Positions 33,330-42,281 of a stretch of DNA of 64,000 bases are shown one piece after another. Both the position numbers and the translations under genes were made by a program. This DNA is from a bacterium A37T11 (lineage in GTDB: Bacteria > Bacteroidota > Bacteroidia > Sphingobacteriales > Sphingobacteriaceae), in the NCBI GenBank assembly GCA_900109895.1, contig FOBR01000001.1:124001-188000 (forward strand), written 5' to 3'. Every line of letters begins with the position of its first letter. Position 1 is the first letter of the stretch. The notes below the pieces were generated by a model. That model was given only the letters and a program-made list of their open reading frames with translations, ran no database searches and was not told the DNA's origin.

Positions 33330-34453
33330 TGGTTGATAGTTAAGACCGCTGTATAATTATCGTCCTCCTGTTTAAGATCCAATTGATAGCGGTTTTTGAA
33401 CAAAGCATCCAATCGTTTTCTGGCATTTGCCAAACCGATTCCGCCACCTTTTTCATTTTGCTGATGCTTATGCACCTGATTTTTACAAAAAAATGTAATC
33501 CCCTTTTGGGTAATATGCAGCATAATGATGATGGGCGAGGAATATTTTTTGCTTATGCCATACTTAAATGCATTTTCGATAAACCCCATAAGAATGAGTG
33601 GAGGAACCTCATAACCTTGTAAATTTTCGGCGATGGAAATTTCAATATTAGCTGTTTTTCCAAGCCTAAGCATTTGTAAAGCGATGTAATCGCGGATGCA
33701 ATCGGCCTCTCGCTGCAATGGCACCAAGTCATCATTGTCCCCATCCGTCATATACCTCATAATATTTGACAAACGCAAAATACTTTCGGCCGTATGTTCA
33801 TTATGAGTAAGAGCCAGCGTGTAAATATTGTTGAGGGTATTAAATAAAAAATGAGGATTTACCTGGGCTTTTAAAAATGATAATTCGGCAGCGGTTTTGG
33901 CATTTTCTGCCTCTGTAGCCCTGTTCTCGCTCGCTTTCCAGCGCGCCGTTACGCCAACAGCAGTACTCAAAGCAACCACCATAACGAAAATAAACAGGCT
34001 GATCAGGTCAAATCGCGGCATTGGCCGAAGCATGGGACCACCCCGATGTATTGGCCGGTCAGGCATATCCGGGCCTGACATAAATTCAGGTGGAGGTGGT
34101 CCGTCTCTGTGGATGAGCGGGCGAGAAGTCAAGTCTTGTACATTATTATCTGGTTGCGCATGTCTGATTAATAGATCAAATGGTTTAACCATAAAAAAAA
34201 TCAAAAGTAATGTCAATAAGCTTACCGTGTAGGCCCCATACCGTTTAGCTACCAGGAGTTTTGGAATGAGCACCCAGCTATTCAAATAGTACAAACCCAA
34301 AAAACTCAGGCAAAACAACCAGTAAAATCCTGAAGATAATAGCAGCCAAGCATCTTCTGTGGATTGATTGCCCACAAAGATGAGTGGAAGCGATACAAAC
34401 AGCAAACAGCTGGCTATATGAATAAGGATATAATTAAAACGGTATCCAGACAT
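33326..34453 (-). CDS. LytS-like sensor histidine kinase (HisKA_7/His_kinase family)
   Basis: This 375-residue kinase starts at the ATG at 34451-34453. It has four predicted membrane helices in the first 180 residues, with a Pro/Met-rich periplasmic or loop segment (IHRDGPPPPEFMSGPDMPDR). The phospho-acceptor region FLKAQVNPHFLFNTLNNIYT and a short ATPase domain (GFIENAFKYGISK, GGGIGLANARKRL) follow. This is the standard LytS/YpdA architecture in Bacteroidota. A TATCTTTG element at 34460-34467 ends six bases before the ATG, suggesting a leaderless transcript. The stop overlaps the response regulator start. Confidence 0.9.
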   Translation of the reverse strand: MSGYRFNYILIHIASCLLFVSLPLIFVGNQSTEDAWLLLSSGFYWLFCLSFLGLYYLNSWVLIPKLLVAKRYGAYTVSLLTLLLIFFMVKPFDLLIRHAQPDNNVQDLTSRPLIHRDGPPPPEFMSGPDMPDRPIHRGGPMLRPMPRFDLISLFIFVMVVALSTAVGVTARWKASENRATEAENAKTAAELSFLKAQVNPHFLFNTLNNIYTLALTHNEHTAESILRLSNIMRYMTDGDNDDLVPLQREADCIRDYIALQMLRLGKTANIEISIAENLQGYEVPPLILMGFIENAFKYGISKKYSSPIIIMLHITQKGITFFCKNQVHKHQQNEKGGGIGLANARKRLDALFKNRYQLDLKQEDDNYTAVLTINQ

Positions 34454-34459
34454 GAAGTT

Positions 34460-34467
34460 CAAAGATA
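34460..34467 (-). promoter_or_regulatory. TANNTTTG element six bases before the kinase ATG
   Basis: Minus-strand TATCTTTG fits the Bacteroidota -7 element. With six bases to the ATG the transcript would be leaderless or nearly so. Confidence 0.45.
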
Positions 34468-34480
34468 ATTACTTCTCATC

Positions 34481-36025
34481 TTACATCCGCATAATATTGC
34501 CACCTATCTGCGTCACTACGGCACTGCTTGTAAATTGGGCAGAAGCAGTTCCTCTGGTATAAGTACCCTTTGTATAAAGTCCATGTACCTCCGTACCATT
34601 GGTTACGCTACCACCCAGGTATATGTTGTAAGTCGTATTGGCTAACAATCGGGGGCTAGCATACAGCAGTGTATTGAAGCTGACCGGTATATTAAAAGTT
34701 AACACTTCTTTTCCATCTTTATCTTCAATATGTATAATTTGACCCGCATTTGCACCACCTGCGATGAGCGATCTCACGGTGCTTTCCGTGCTTGAAGGAC
34801 CACTAGTAGAACCACCAGTCCCTAGCACGAGCCCGCCACTAATCTTAAGCGTATTGCCGTCGCAATCTATTCCGTCTTCCCTGCCTGAACCAATACCTAT
34901 AACCAAGCCACCCGTAATAGTAAAAGTTCCATTGGAATCCATGGCATCATTACCACTACTTTTTGCATAAACTGTTCCGCCGTTAATATAAATAGCCTTT
35001 CCGGCATTGATCCCGTCATCTGCCGTATTGGTACTGATATCCCCATTATTGATTGTTAGTATACTTTTGCTCTCTATCCCCTCTCCTTTGGTGGTAGTGA
35101 TGTTTATGGTACCTCCATTGACCACAATATACGGATCGATGCTTGCATCCCCTTCATTATAAGAGGCCGCAATACCATCATCAGCAGCATTCACGGTTAT
35201 AGTTCCATCGTTTAGAATAATATGACCCTGATCTGCTTCGATACCATCACTTTTCGCAGTGATCGAGATCGTGCCACCGTCTGCAATAAAATAGTCGTTA
35301 CAATGAATACCATCTTTAACAGCATTGCTTACGGTGATCGTACCTTCTGAAACACGGATATAATCATCACTCGCAATGGCATGGTTATTATTTCCTGCCA
35401 CCGTAAGACTACCCGTGCCACTAAAAAGCAACTGGCCTTCGCCAAACAAGGTGCTTTTCTGATCCTCGCCATCCGGGGCACTGGCGTAGGTGGTACCGTC
35501 CGAAAGACTGTTCTGGGTACCCGCAGCCAATACAATAAATGCACTTTTACCTGATTGTATATTAATGGCAGGACCATCATTGTTAGTAATGCTCACGCCA
35601 TTTAAGGTCAGCCTAAATTTATTGTCACTATATATCTTGACAGAACCGTTGCTGGTCGTGCCTGTTAATACATATTCAACTTCCTTAATGGTAGAAGTGA
35701 TGGTAATATCCTGACCGCTTTGTGTGATGGATACCCCATTATTGGCAAATGCATTGCTTATTGTGACGGCATCGCCAAAAGTGATATTTACCGTTTTAGA
35801 AAAAGTTGAATTACTAAGTAAATCGTTTTCATCTGCGCCAGTTTCTGCAGAACCTTCGTGTGCGCCCGAAGCATAAGCTGTTTCCTCAATGGTTACCGTT
35901 CCACCGGCTGGTGCATCAATACTGACATCACCTGTATTTTCATCATTATCCTTGGAGCAACCAAGGGCTAAGCCCGAAAGCAGCAGGGCTATATAAGCCA
36001 ACGTATTAAATCCATGTGTTTTCAT
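34481..36025 (-). CDS. carbohydrate-binding-domain (DUF4353-like) beta-helix lipoprotein
   Basis: This 514-residue protein starts at the ATG at 36023-36025 with signal MKTHGFNTLAYIALLLSGLA and lipobox LGC. After a Glu/Ala-rich linker it carries a long run of about 22-25-residue turns with DGI/DGIxA spacing (IRVSEGTITVSNAVKDGIHC, FIADGGTISITAKSDGIEAD, IILNDGTITVNAADDGIAAS). This is the parallel beta-helix of DUF4353 carbohydrate-binding proteins. A final beta-sandwich follows (VSFNTLLYASPRLLANTTYN). Such lipoproteins are often linked to CotH kinases or polyphosphate genes, which are absent here. It is transcribed toward the LytS/LytTR genes on the same strand and may be under their control. 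Intact. Confidence 0.75.
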   Translation of the reverse strand: MKTHGFNTLAYIALLLSGLALGCSKDNDENTGDVSIDAPAGGTVTIEETAYASGAHEGSAETGADENDLLSNSTFSKTVNITFGDAVTISNAFANNGVSITQSGQDITITSTIKEVEYVLTGTTSNGSVKIYSDNKFRLTLNGVSITNNDGPAINIQSGKSAFIVLAAGTQNSLSDGTTYASAPDGEDQKSTLFGEGQLLFSGTGSLTVAGNNNHAIASDDYIRVSEGTITVSNAVKDGIHCNDYFIADGGTISITAKSDGIEADQGHIILNDGTITVNAADDGIAASYNEGDASIDPYIVVNGGTINITTTKGEGIESKSILTINNGDISTNTADDGINAGKAIYINGGTVYAKSSGNDAMDSNGTFTITGGLVIGIGSGREDGIDCDGNTLKISGGLVLGTGGSTSGPSSTESTVRSLIAGGANAGQIIHIEDKDGKEVLTFNIPVSFNTLLYASPRLLANTTYNIYLGGSVTNGTEVHGLYTKGTYTRGTASAQFTSSAVVTQIGGNIMRM

Positions 36026-36134
36026 AGGCGTAAATTTACTTACGAAATTAAAATCTAAAAACAGGTATCGGCAGATCGTGTGATTGTATCGATTAACGTT
36101 GTCCCAGGTCATACCAGCTGGAATAAATACCCTA

Positions 36135-36165
36135 TTGTGAACTTCACTCACAGTTAATACCTTTG
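36135..36165 (+). promoter_or_regulatory. promoter of the WG/Sel1 repeat gene
   Basis: ATTG ending at 36137, a 20-base spacer and TACCTTTG at 36158-36165 match the Bacteroidota -33/-7 layout. The ATG is at 36188. Confidence 0.55.
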
Positions 36166-36187
36166 ATCCGAATTATCCTATATATAC

Positions 36188-38083
36188 ATGTCGCATCGCA
36201 TATATCTTTATAATTTTAAGCAGAAAGAACGAATACATCCCGAAATACACCCTATAGAAAAAGATTTTAGCAATCCGCTAGACCTGTTGTCAAACATAGG
36301 TTATATTGATGATGAAACCCTGTTGGTAGTAGAGTGGAATTATGAATTGCCCGTGTTTTTCTACCCGCTCCTGGCAGGACACCCTTTCCTGGGATCCACA
36401 CTTTATAATGATCCGCAAGGAGGAATATTTGCTTCAGCCGAAGAAGGGCGCAACTTATTCCGGGTTTGGTATAATTTTCTTGAACGTCATGCTGATGTTT
36501 TGGTGAATAATGTGGACGCTTTCAGAAAGGTTAAAGAAAAATTAGTTAATTTTCTGGAAGAAGAAATCGTACACCCCTACATGCATTTGGATGCTTCAGA
36601 CGTATTTAACATGCAAGATGAAAGCCATGCGGCACAAGGTGCAACACTTTTACAAGAAATTAATGAAACCAACAACCTGATCAAAAAAGCGATAAATGAG
36701 GACGACCCCGCTGTCCTTGACAATTTACGTATCATAAAACATCCTATTTATGGATATTCAACTTTTAAACATCTATTGAATGATTCAACCTATGGCTACG
36801 GTTTGAAAGCAATCATGCATGAAGAGGATGAAAAAGATGAAGAGGATGAAATCAATACAGTTCCGGTTGAATTTGAGATCGTCAACCGAGATGGTTTGTT
36901 TGGGCTTTTAGATAAAATGGGTAACGAGATCCTCCCAGTAATGTATACCCGCATATATCCAGTAGGCAGCCGTGTATTTGAGGTACATGAAGGAATTAAC
37001 CGCGGATTATATATGGCAGGTTTCGGATTTTTGGCAAAGCCTTGTCAGGATATCTTTGAAATGAATGAGAAATTTGCCGTGTATGCCTTCAAACAACATT
37101 ATAAATGGGGAATCTGCAGCACTAATAAAGGCATGGTTAGTAAGCCGGTCTGGAACAGCCTGGTATCGCATTTAGACTATATTAAGGAAGGAGATTGGCG
37201 CTGCTTGGTATTCAGTGAGCAAAATTGCCTTTTTGTATTTGCTGACACCAGTACCCGGAAGTTATCTCCAGAAGAATGCCTCCATTTTCTGGGTGAAGAG
37301 TGGGAATATGCGTTGGAAGAAGAACAAAAGATAATCCTTTTAAAACAAGCTGGAGAAATTGTTCCGCCAATATTATTACAAAAATTTGGATCATATCTGC
37401 TAGACGCAGGGCGTATCGCTAAGGCATATCCTTTGCTGGAAAAAGCGGGAAAAAAAGGCAATGCAGATGCCCTATTTGAGCTAGGATGTATTCATATAGA
37501 CTGTGAAGGATTTATTGATCATGTAAAAGGATATAATTTACTTACTCAAGCAGCCGCAGCAGGTTCATCATCTGCTTTGAACGCATTGGGTGTTTGTTTT
37601 CAGTTTGGATACGGCGTCAAGCCAGATAATAAAAAAGCCATGCATTATTATAACGAAGGCGCCAGTCTGGGAGTTCCCGATGCCTACCTTAACCTGGGAA
37701 AAATATATGTAGAAGGAGAACTAGCCGCATACGACCTCGATAAAGCATACACTTATTTAAAACGAGCTGAAGCCGAAAATGAATACGCATACGATTACCT
37801 AGGTTTTGTGCATGAAAAACGCTTAGAATATGATGATGCCTTATTTTATTATAAAATTGGGCAACAAGCTGGTAGTGGATACTGTGCAAACTGTTTGGCT
37901 GCCATGTATGAAGAAGGACTGGGTTGCCGGGCTGATACCAGAAAAGCATTAAGCATGTACGAAAAAGCTTGGAAGTTGGGCTATACCCAAGCAGTTAATG
38001 AGATCATTAGGATCTATCGATATGACGAAGAGCTGAAAAATGAATCCAAAGCGCAGGATTGGGAACAAAAAAAATATAGTTAA
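36188..38083 (+). CDS. WG-repeat and Sel1-like repeat protein
   Basis: This 631-residue cytoplasmic protein has no signal peptide. The first 200 residues (MSHRIYLYNFKQKERIHPEI, LLVVEWNYELPVFFYPLL) form a domain of unknown function common in Bacteroidota. Residues 225-340 resemble WG repeats (GLFGLLDKMGNEILPVMYTR, YKWGICSTNKGMVSKPVWNS). From about 390 to 610 run Sel1/TPR-like repeats (ALFELGCIHIDCEGFIDHVK, ALNALGVCFQFGYGVKPDNK, AYLNLGKIYVEGELAAYDLD). Both repeat types mediate protein contacts, so an adaptor role is likely. It lies alone on the plus strand with its own promoter. Function unknown. Confidence 0.8.
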   Translation: MSHRIYLYNFKQKERIHPEIHPIEKDFSNPLDLLSNIGYIDDETLLVVEWNYELPVFFYPLLAGHPFLGSTLYNDPQGGIFASAEEGRNLFRVWYNFLERHADVLVNNVDAFRKVKEKLVNFLEEEIVHPYMHLDASDVFNMQDESHAAQGATLLQEINETNNLIKKAINEDDPAVLDNLRIIKHPIYGYSTFKHLLNDSTYGYGLKAIMHEEDEKDEEDEINTVPVEFEIVNRDGLFGLLDKMGNEILPVMYTRIYPVGSRVFEVHEGINRGLYMAGFGFLAKPCQDIFEMNEKFAVYAFKQHYKWGICSTNKGMVSKPVWNSLVSHLDYIKEGDWRCLVFSEQNCLFVFADTSTRKLSPEECLHFLGEEWEYALEEEQKIILLKQAGEIVPPILLQKFGSYLLDAGRIAKAYPLLEKAGKKGNADALFELGCIHIDCEGFIDHVKGYNLLTQAAAAGSSSALNALGVCFQFGYGVKPDNKKAMHYYNEGASLGVPDAYLNLGKIYVEGELAAYDLDKAYTYLKRAEAENEYAYDYLGFVHEKRLEYDDALFYYKIGQQAGSGYCANCLAAMYEEGLGCRADTRKALSMYEKAWKLGYTQAVNEIIRIYRYDEELKNESKAQDWEQKKYS

Positions 38084-38178
38084 ACATTCGTTATAAATGT
38101 CTAATTTTTTTCATAAAACAACTATGGAGTTAGCTATTTCAAATATACACCATAAGTTTGTCGCAAACATTTTTAGCT

Positions 38179-38676
38179 ATGCCGTTACAAATAGTACCCT
38201 TGCACAATGATTCAGCAGACGCAATCATTGATATAATCTTATCTATTCAACAAAAGGAATTTCATATACCCATCACCCTGGAAGATCAACCAGACCTGCT
38301 GGAAATTGATCAATTTTACCATACAGATGGCGGAGGATTTTGGGGAGCATACATCGATGGTCAACTGGTAGGGACCATTTCACTTATTAAGTATTCATCA
38401 CATAGCGGGGCCATAAGGAAAATGTTCGTAAAAAAGGAATTCCGGGGCAAAAAATGGGGTGCAGCCCAGCAATTACTCAATACACTGGTTAACTACGCTA
38501 AAAACCATCAAATTACCGATATTTATTTAGGAACTATTCATATTTTGCATGCCGCCATCCGATTTTATGAGCGAAACCATTTTGAGCAAATCGCAAAAAA
38601 GGACCTCCCAACGGCATTTCCGGTAATGGGTGCAGATAACACTTTTTACCATTTAACAGTCAGTAAATGGAATTGA
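38179..38676 (+). CDS. GNAT family N-acetyltransferase
   Basis: This 165-residue protein has the GNAT fold: GFWGAYIDGQLVGTISLIKY (strands 2-4), IRKMFVKKEFRGKKWGAAQQ with an acetyl-CoA pyrophosphate-binding loop of RxxGxG/A type, and a C-terminal FYERNHFEQI. The ATG at 38179 is chosen; a TTG 21 bases upstream is an alternative. TAAGTTTG at 38153-38160 is a possible -7 element. The substrate is unknown. It is a single-gene unit. Confidence 0.85.
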   Translation: MPLQIVPLHNDSADAIIDIILSIQQKEFHIPITLEDQPDLLEIDQFYHTDGGGFWGAYIDGQLVGTISLIKYSSHSGAIRKMFVKKEFRGKKWGAAQQLLNTLVNYAKNHQITDIYLGTIHILHAAIRFYERNHFEQIAKKDLPTAFPVMGADNTFYHLTVSKWN

Positions 38677-38732
38677 CATAAACACCCAAAGTGTATGTTG
38701 AACAAAACAGGTCTTTTCCCATTCAATGGCCT

Positions 38733-38788
38733 CTACGTTAAAAGGCTTTCCGGGCTCACTAAAGGCAGTTTGCTGTTCCAAGGAGGGC
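38733..38788. repeat. about 55-bp dispersed repeat, copy 2
   Basis: It shares TTAAAAGGCTTTCCGGGCTC and TTGCTGTTCCA with 31087-31140. Confidence 0.55.
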
Positions 38789-38841
38789 TGCAAATGGATG
38801 GGAAGAAAATGAAAAAAGTTTTGTAGTGTGGTTGTGGTTGA

Positions 38842-39042
38842 AACAATCTATTTTTTAATCTGCTGTTTGCTACACGCCGCACGCGCAGACTGAAAATAAG
38901 CCGCTTTAAACTGGATGATATGCGCAATAAAGGGAAGTTGACCACCTTAAAGAAGCATCCGGATGACCGCGAAGTACGCCTGCTACGCACTGAAGTGGAA
39001 GCGGCACGGGTATGGTACAGCATTCCCAAGGGGAAAGTTTAG
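38842..39042 (+). pseudogene. C-terminal fragment of an unknown protein
   Basis: An open frame without start codon reads RRTRRLKISRFKLDDMRNKG then KHPDDREVRLLRTEVEAARV and YSIPKGKV before the stop at 39040-39042. Its charged, helical composition looks coding. The upstream part is missing (TGA at 38839). Family not recognised. Confidence 0.35.
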
Positions 39043-39506
39043 TGGTGTGCAAAAATTTTGGCGTTTTGGCCATTCCTTTTGCAATGCCGGCCATCAAAAT
39101 TTTTGCAGTTGCAATGACTAGTTAGGCAGGCGCGATCACCGTTATTGGAATGGCAAAGACTTTTGTTTAAATCTTCCTTGCCATTTGAAGAATGATCATT
39201 GAAAGTTATACGACTTTGATGCTAACTACATTTTCTGCCATGCCTTTTTTAAAACCGTTTATTACAAAAACACCCAAAGCAATCACTTAATTCAAAAAGG
39301 TAATTGCCGAGGTAAAAAAAGTAACGGCGTGGGTTGGAAAAACAACAGCTTATTTAAAAAAGCAAGAACAGTTGTTATCCCAGCAATGAATACTGTTGAC
39401 CCTGCTATGGTTAGTTAGGAAAAAGCAAGTAACCTTTTACAACGTACACTTGTAAATGAACGATTCGTTATTAATGAGATTATAAAAGGAATTGCCGGTT
39501 AAACGA

Positions 39507-41216
39507 TTAAAGCCGCCCCTGCAAAAAAAGCAGGAAGGCGTTGTGCTGCGCGTGTGCCTGGTTTTTTAAGTGTTGTTTAATAAGGGTAGACAGCTCCAAC
39601 CGCGGAAAATGCATGAGCAATAGTTCTAAGAGCGCGGGGAATGCTTGCCGCTGTGCTACTACGTCGGCCTCCTTATAATCCCACAAAATGCGCAGGTAGC
39701 TATCATTGACCGTCAGTATGCCCTTAAGTAGCCCCAGTTTATCGGCGGTTGCCATGTCCGGTCCATAGGTCAGGATCAGCTGGTAGGGCACATAAGGGGC
39801 CAACTGCTGTACCATCCTTTTATATTCCTGCTCAGCATGCAGCACGCCAAAGGTAAAAAGTAAGGCAGGCAAGTTCCCTTTCTGCAGCTCATTATGGGCT
39901 TTGTTCCATATTTTGGAACGCCATTTATAGCGTTCTTCCTGGTTAGTGAGCTGGGCACTGACCCATAAAAAGTCTACGGGCTGGAACGTATATGGAACCA
40001 GTCCCGTAAGCACACGCATCAGCTGCTGGTCCTGGTGATGGGTACGATAAATGTCGCGCAGCAGTTGCCAATAAGGAATGTTAAACTCTTCCCGTACGTT
40101 ATTCCTGATCTGTTCCTGGCAATATTGGGCCGCCCGGGAAGTGTTTCCCACCCTGATCAGCTCTCCAATGAGCTGCATGTTGAAGTCATTGTTGTAGGAA
40201 ATGGGCTTAAAAAGATCTGCATGTGCCTTAAACAGATCATTTTCCTGCAATATCTGGAATAGGGTAATGGTATACCGATCCCCATTGAGCATGTGGGGAG
40301 CATCAATGGTAGCATAAAGCTGCAACAACTGCTGGATAAGTTGCTGCCGGCGGTTTGGGTCGGCGACTTGGCACAGGTTATCCAGGTGTTTAAGGTAATT
40401 CAGCCTGACCTCAGGATGGTTGCTGATGATCAGATTTTTGACGAAGAAACTGAAGGCCGTTTCCCAGGCCTCCGCTTGCTGTAGTTGGAAAAGGGCAGGT
40501 ACCGACTGCCTGAGCCGGTGCTCCACGTACTTGGGTATGCGGGTGCTGTTGGTACGGATCTGTGCCTGGAAGTCCAGGCAGCTCTCAAGCAGGCTATGGA
40601 ACAGCAGGAAGGCCTTAGGGTCGGTGGCGTGGTCCTGGTAGTATTCTACCATGGGGGTATGCACCTTTTCCCAGAGTTCTACCAGTTTTTTGACCTCGCT
40701 CACATCCAGTTTCTTGCGGTTTTTAACCACCGCTTGCACAGCGTCAAGGGTAATTTTTTCGGCATCGGATGGGGTGTATACTTTTTCTTGGTCCGAAAAG
40801 TGGTGCACGAAGGCCAGTTCAGCATCTTTATTCTTGGTAAACAGCTCACCAAGCCAGGCTTTGAGCGCAGTGGCATCGGTGTTCTCCAATAATTGAAGCG
40901 CCGGGCTGAGCTTTTTGACCCTTTTGATGCCTTTGACAGGTGTCTTTGCTTTACCCGCAGGGTTATCGGCCACATACATCAGCAGGGCGGCGCGGTGCCG
41001 GCAAAAGGCAGGCTGTCCGCAATCGCAGCTATGCGCGCTAACCTCCCCTTTTTCATCCAGACTGATGGAAACATCGTAGGTTTCAGTCGCCTCGTCTACA
41101 TAGGACACAAAGGTTCCCGGGGGCTGTTCGTCACATTCACGCACCAAACATTTCCCGGCTTGCTGCAAGAGGGTTTTGACCAAAACCTTTCCATAATTTT
41201 CTCGAGATAGCTGCAT
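39507..41216 (-). CDS. SWIM zinc-finger protein
   Basis: This 569-residue protein starts at the ATG at 41214-41216. Residues 60-80 hold the SWIM motif CDCGQPAFCRHRAALLMYVA (CxCx6CxH). The rest is helical (LQLLENTDATALKAWLGELF, DAVQAVVKNRKKLDVSEVKK) and resembles bacterial SWIM proteins of unknown role. SWIM domains bind DNA or proteins. A TTTTG/TATATTTG promoter ends five bases before the ATG, so the transcript is probably leaderless. Next upstream on the same strand is an AraC regulator. Intact. Confidence 0.8.
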   Translation of the reverse strand: MQLSRENYGKVLVKTLLQQAGKCLVRECDEQPPGTFVSYVDEATETYDVSISLDEKGEVSAHSCDCGQPAFCRHRAALLMYVADNPAGKAKTPVKGIKRVKKLSPALQLLENTDATALKAWLGELFTKNKDAELAFVHHFSDQEKVYTPSDAEKITLDAVQAVVKNRKKLDVSEVKKLVELWEKVHTPMVEYYQDHATDPKAFLLFHSLLESCLDFQAQIRTNSTRIPKYVEHRLRQSVPALFQLQQAEAWETAFSFFVKNLIISNHPEVRLNYLKHLDNLCQVADPNRRQQLIQQLLQLYATIDAPHMLNGDRYTITLFQILQENDLFKAHADLFKPISYNNDFNMQLIGELIRVGNTSRAAQYCQEQIRNNVREEFNIPYWQLLRDIYRTHHQDQQLMRVLTGLVPYTFQPVDFLWVSAQLTNQEERYKWRSKIWNKAHNELQKGNLPALLFTFGVLHAEQEYKRMVQQLAPYVPYQLILTYGPDMATADKLGLLKGILTVNDSYLRILWDYKEADVVAQRQAFPALLELLLMHFPRLELSTLIKQHLKNQAHAQHNAFLLFLQGRL

Positions 41217-41221
41217 GACAG

Positions 41222-41250
41222 CAAATATAATGATTTACTGCCAATTGCAA
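41222..41250 (-). promoter_or_regulatory. promoter of the SWIM gene, leaderless type
   Basis: Minus-strand TTG (part of TTTTG) at 41250-41248, an 18-base spacer and TATATTTG at 41229-41222 fit the Bacteroidota promoter. The ATG follows after five bases. Confidence 0.55.
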
Positions 41251-41256
41251 AACGGC

Positions 41257-42102
41257 TCAAAAAATGGCCATCCGCTGGTAATCGGTCGGGTTAATGCCTG
41301 ATATGTGCTTAAAAAAACGGCTGAAATGCGAGCCGGTGTCAAAATTTAATTTAACGGCGATCTCTTTGATGCTCATGCCCGATACGTGAAGCCAATACTT
41401 GGCTTCGCGCAGGATGCGTTGGTGGATGAGGTGCAGGGCGGGCTGGCCGGTATGTTCTTTAACCACCTCGCTGAGGTACTTGGCGCTCACAAACAGCCGG
41501 TCTGCATAAGCTTGTACGGTGCGGTCTGTGAGGTAATACTGGTCAATGAGCGCACTGTATTGCTGCACGAGGTGTTGCTGCCTGCTGGGAAGTGCCAATA
41601 CTGGCGCAGGGGTATAGATGCTGGAGCGGCCGGCCTCGATGAGCAGCTCCACAAAGAGTAGCCGCAGCATTTGTGCGTGGAATAATTTTTTGCTGCGGTA
41701 TTCATGGTCCAGCCGCTGGAAAATGCTGCGGATGTTATGGAAGCCCCGCTTGTCCAGGCTGCTGATGATGGGTTCCTCTTGGTTGTCGCCCAGGAAATTG
41801 TGCAGCAGGGGCTCACCCAACAGGGTGCTGGCCAGAAAATTTTTCTTGAAAAGCACGATGTCGCACTTAAAGTCATGGCTGGTCTGCTCAAACAAATTTT
41901 CTTTGCGGTGTTTTAATAAGTACAGGTTGCTGGCGTTTAGCTTAAAGCAATAGTTGTCAACAGTGCATATGCTGGAGCCGTTAAGTACAAGCATTAACGC
42001 ATAGTAATCATCCATGGCCGGCCACCCACCTATACAGGTTTGGGTGTTGTAATGGACAACAGCCAGATTGCTATCGCTTAGGGTGGGTATATCGTTATTC
42101 AT
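41257..42102 (-). CDS. AraC family transcriptional regulator
   Basis: This 281-residue protein starts at the ATG at 42100-42102. The C-terminal AraC domain is clear (YLTDRTVQAYADRLFVSAKY, LHLIHQRILREAKYWLHVSG, IKEIAVKLNFDTGSHFSRFF, SGINPTDYQRMAIF). The N-terminal part is a cupin-like sensor (ALMLVLNGSSICTVDNYCFK, LNASNLYLLKHRKENLFEQ). It differs in type from the PchR-like regulators at 7112 and 19040. Targets unknown; the outer-membrane barrel gene upstream is the nearest. Intact. Confidence 0.85.
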   Translation of the reverse strand: MNNDIPTLSDSNLAVVHYNTQTCIGGWPAMDDYYALMLVLNGSSICTVDNYCFKLNASNLYLLKHRKENLFEQTSHDFKCDIVLFKKNFLASTLLGEPLLHNFLGDNQEEPIISSLDKRGFHNIRSIFQRLDHEYRSKKLFHAQMLRLLFVELLIEAGRSSIYTPAPVLALPSRQQHLVQQYSALIDQYYLTDRTVQAYADRLFVSAKYLSEVVKEHTGQPALHLIHQRILREAKYWLHVSGMSIKEIAVKLNFDTGSHFSRFFKHISGINPTDYQRMAIF

Positions 42103-42201
42103 ATAGTATTTTTGGTGATGCAAAACAACGAATATACCGGCAATTTTACGTTATTGTAATCTCATATTTACTTAAATATAGGTAACTTTCTTGCATAAAA
42201 A

Positions 42202-42231
42202 AGCCTGCCCCGCATGACGGCGGGGCAGGCT
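42202..42231 (-). terminator. rho-independent terminator after the outer-membrane barrel gene
   Basis: A perfect 12-bp GC-rich stem (AGCCTGCCCCGC with its complement), a six-base loop and a following T-run on the minus strand. Confidence 0.85.
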
Positions 42232-42281
42232 ACAATTTAAAATTAAACAATATTCACCAGATCATGACAGGTTTGTTATTT

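Larger units (their letters stand above)
38677..39506. other. 830-base region of gene remnants and repeats
   Basis: No intact gene is seen. It holds the second copy of the 55-bp repeat (38733-38788), a plus-strand open fragment at 38842-39042 and stop-riddled coding-like pieces at 39290-39500 (for example EVKKVTAWVGKTTAYLKKQE near 39310-39380 and LLQRTLVNERFVINEIIKGI near 39430-39495). It looks like decayed accessory DNA. Confidence 0.5.

Noticed and set aside
34481-36025. DNA-level tandem repeats or CRISPR-like array in the beta-helix gene
   Set aside because: The repetition is at protein level with divergent codons and has no constant repeat-spacer pattern.
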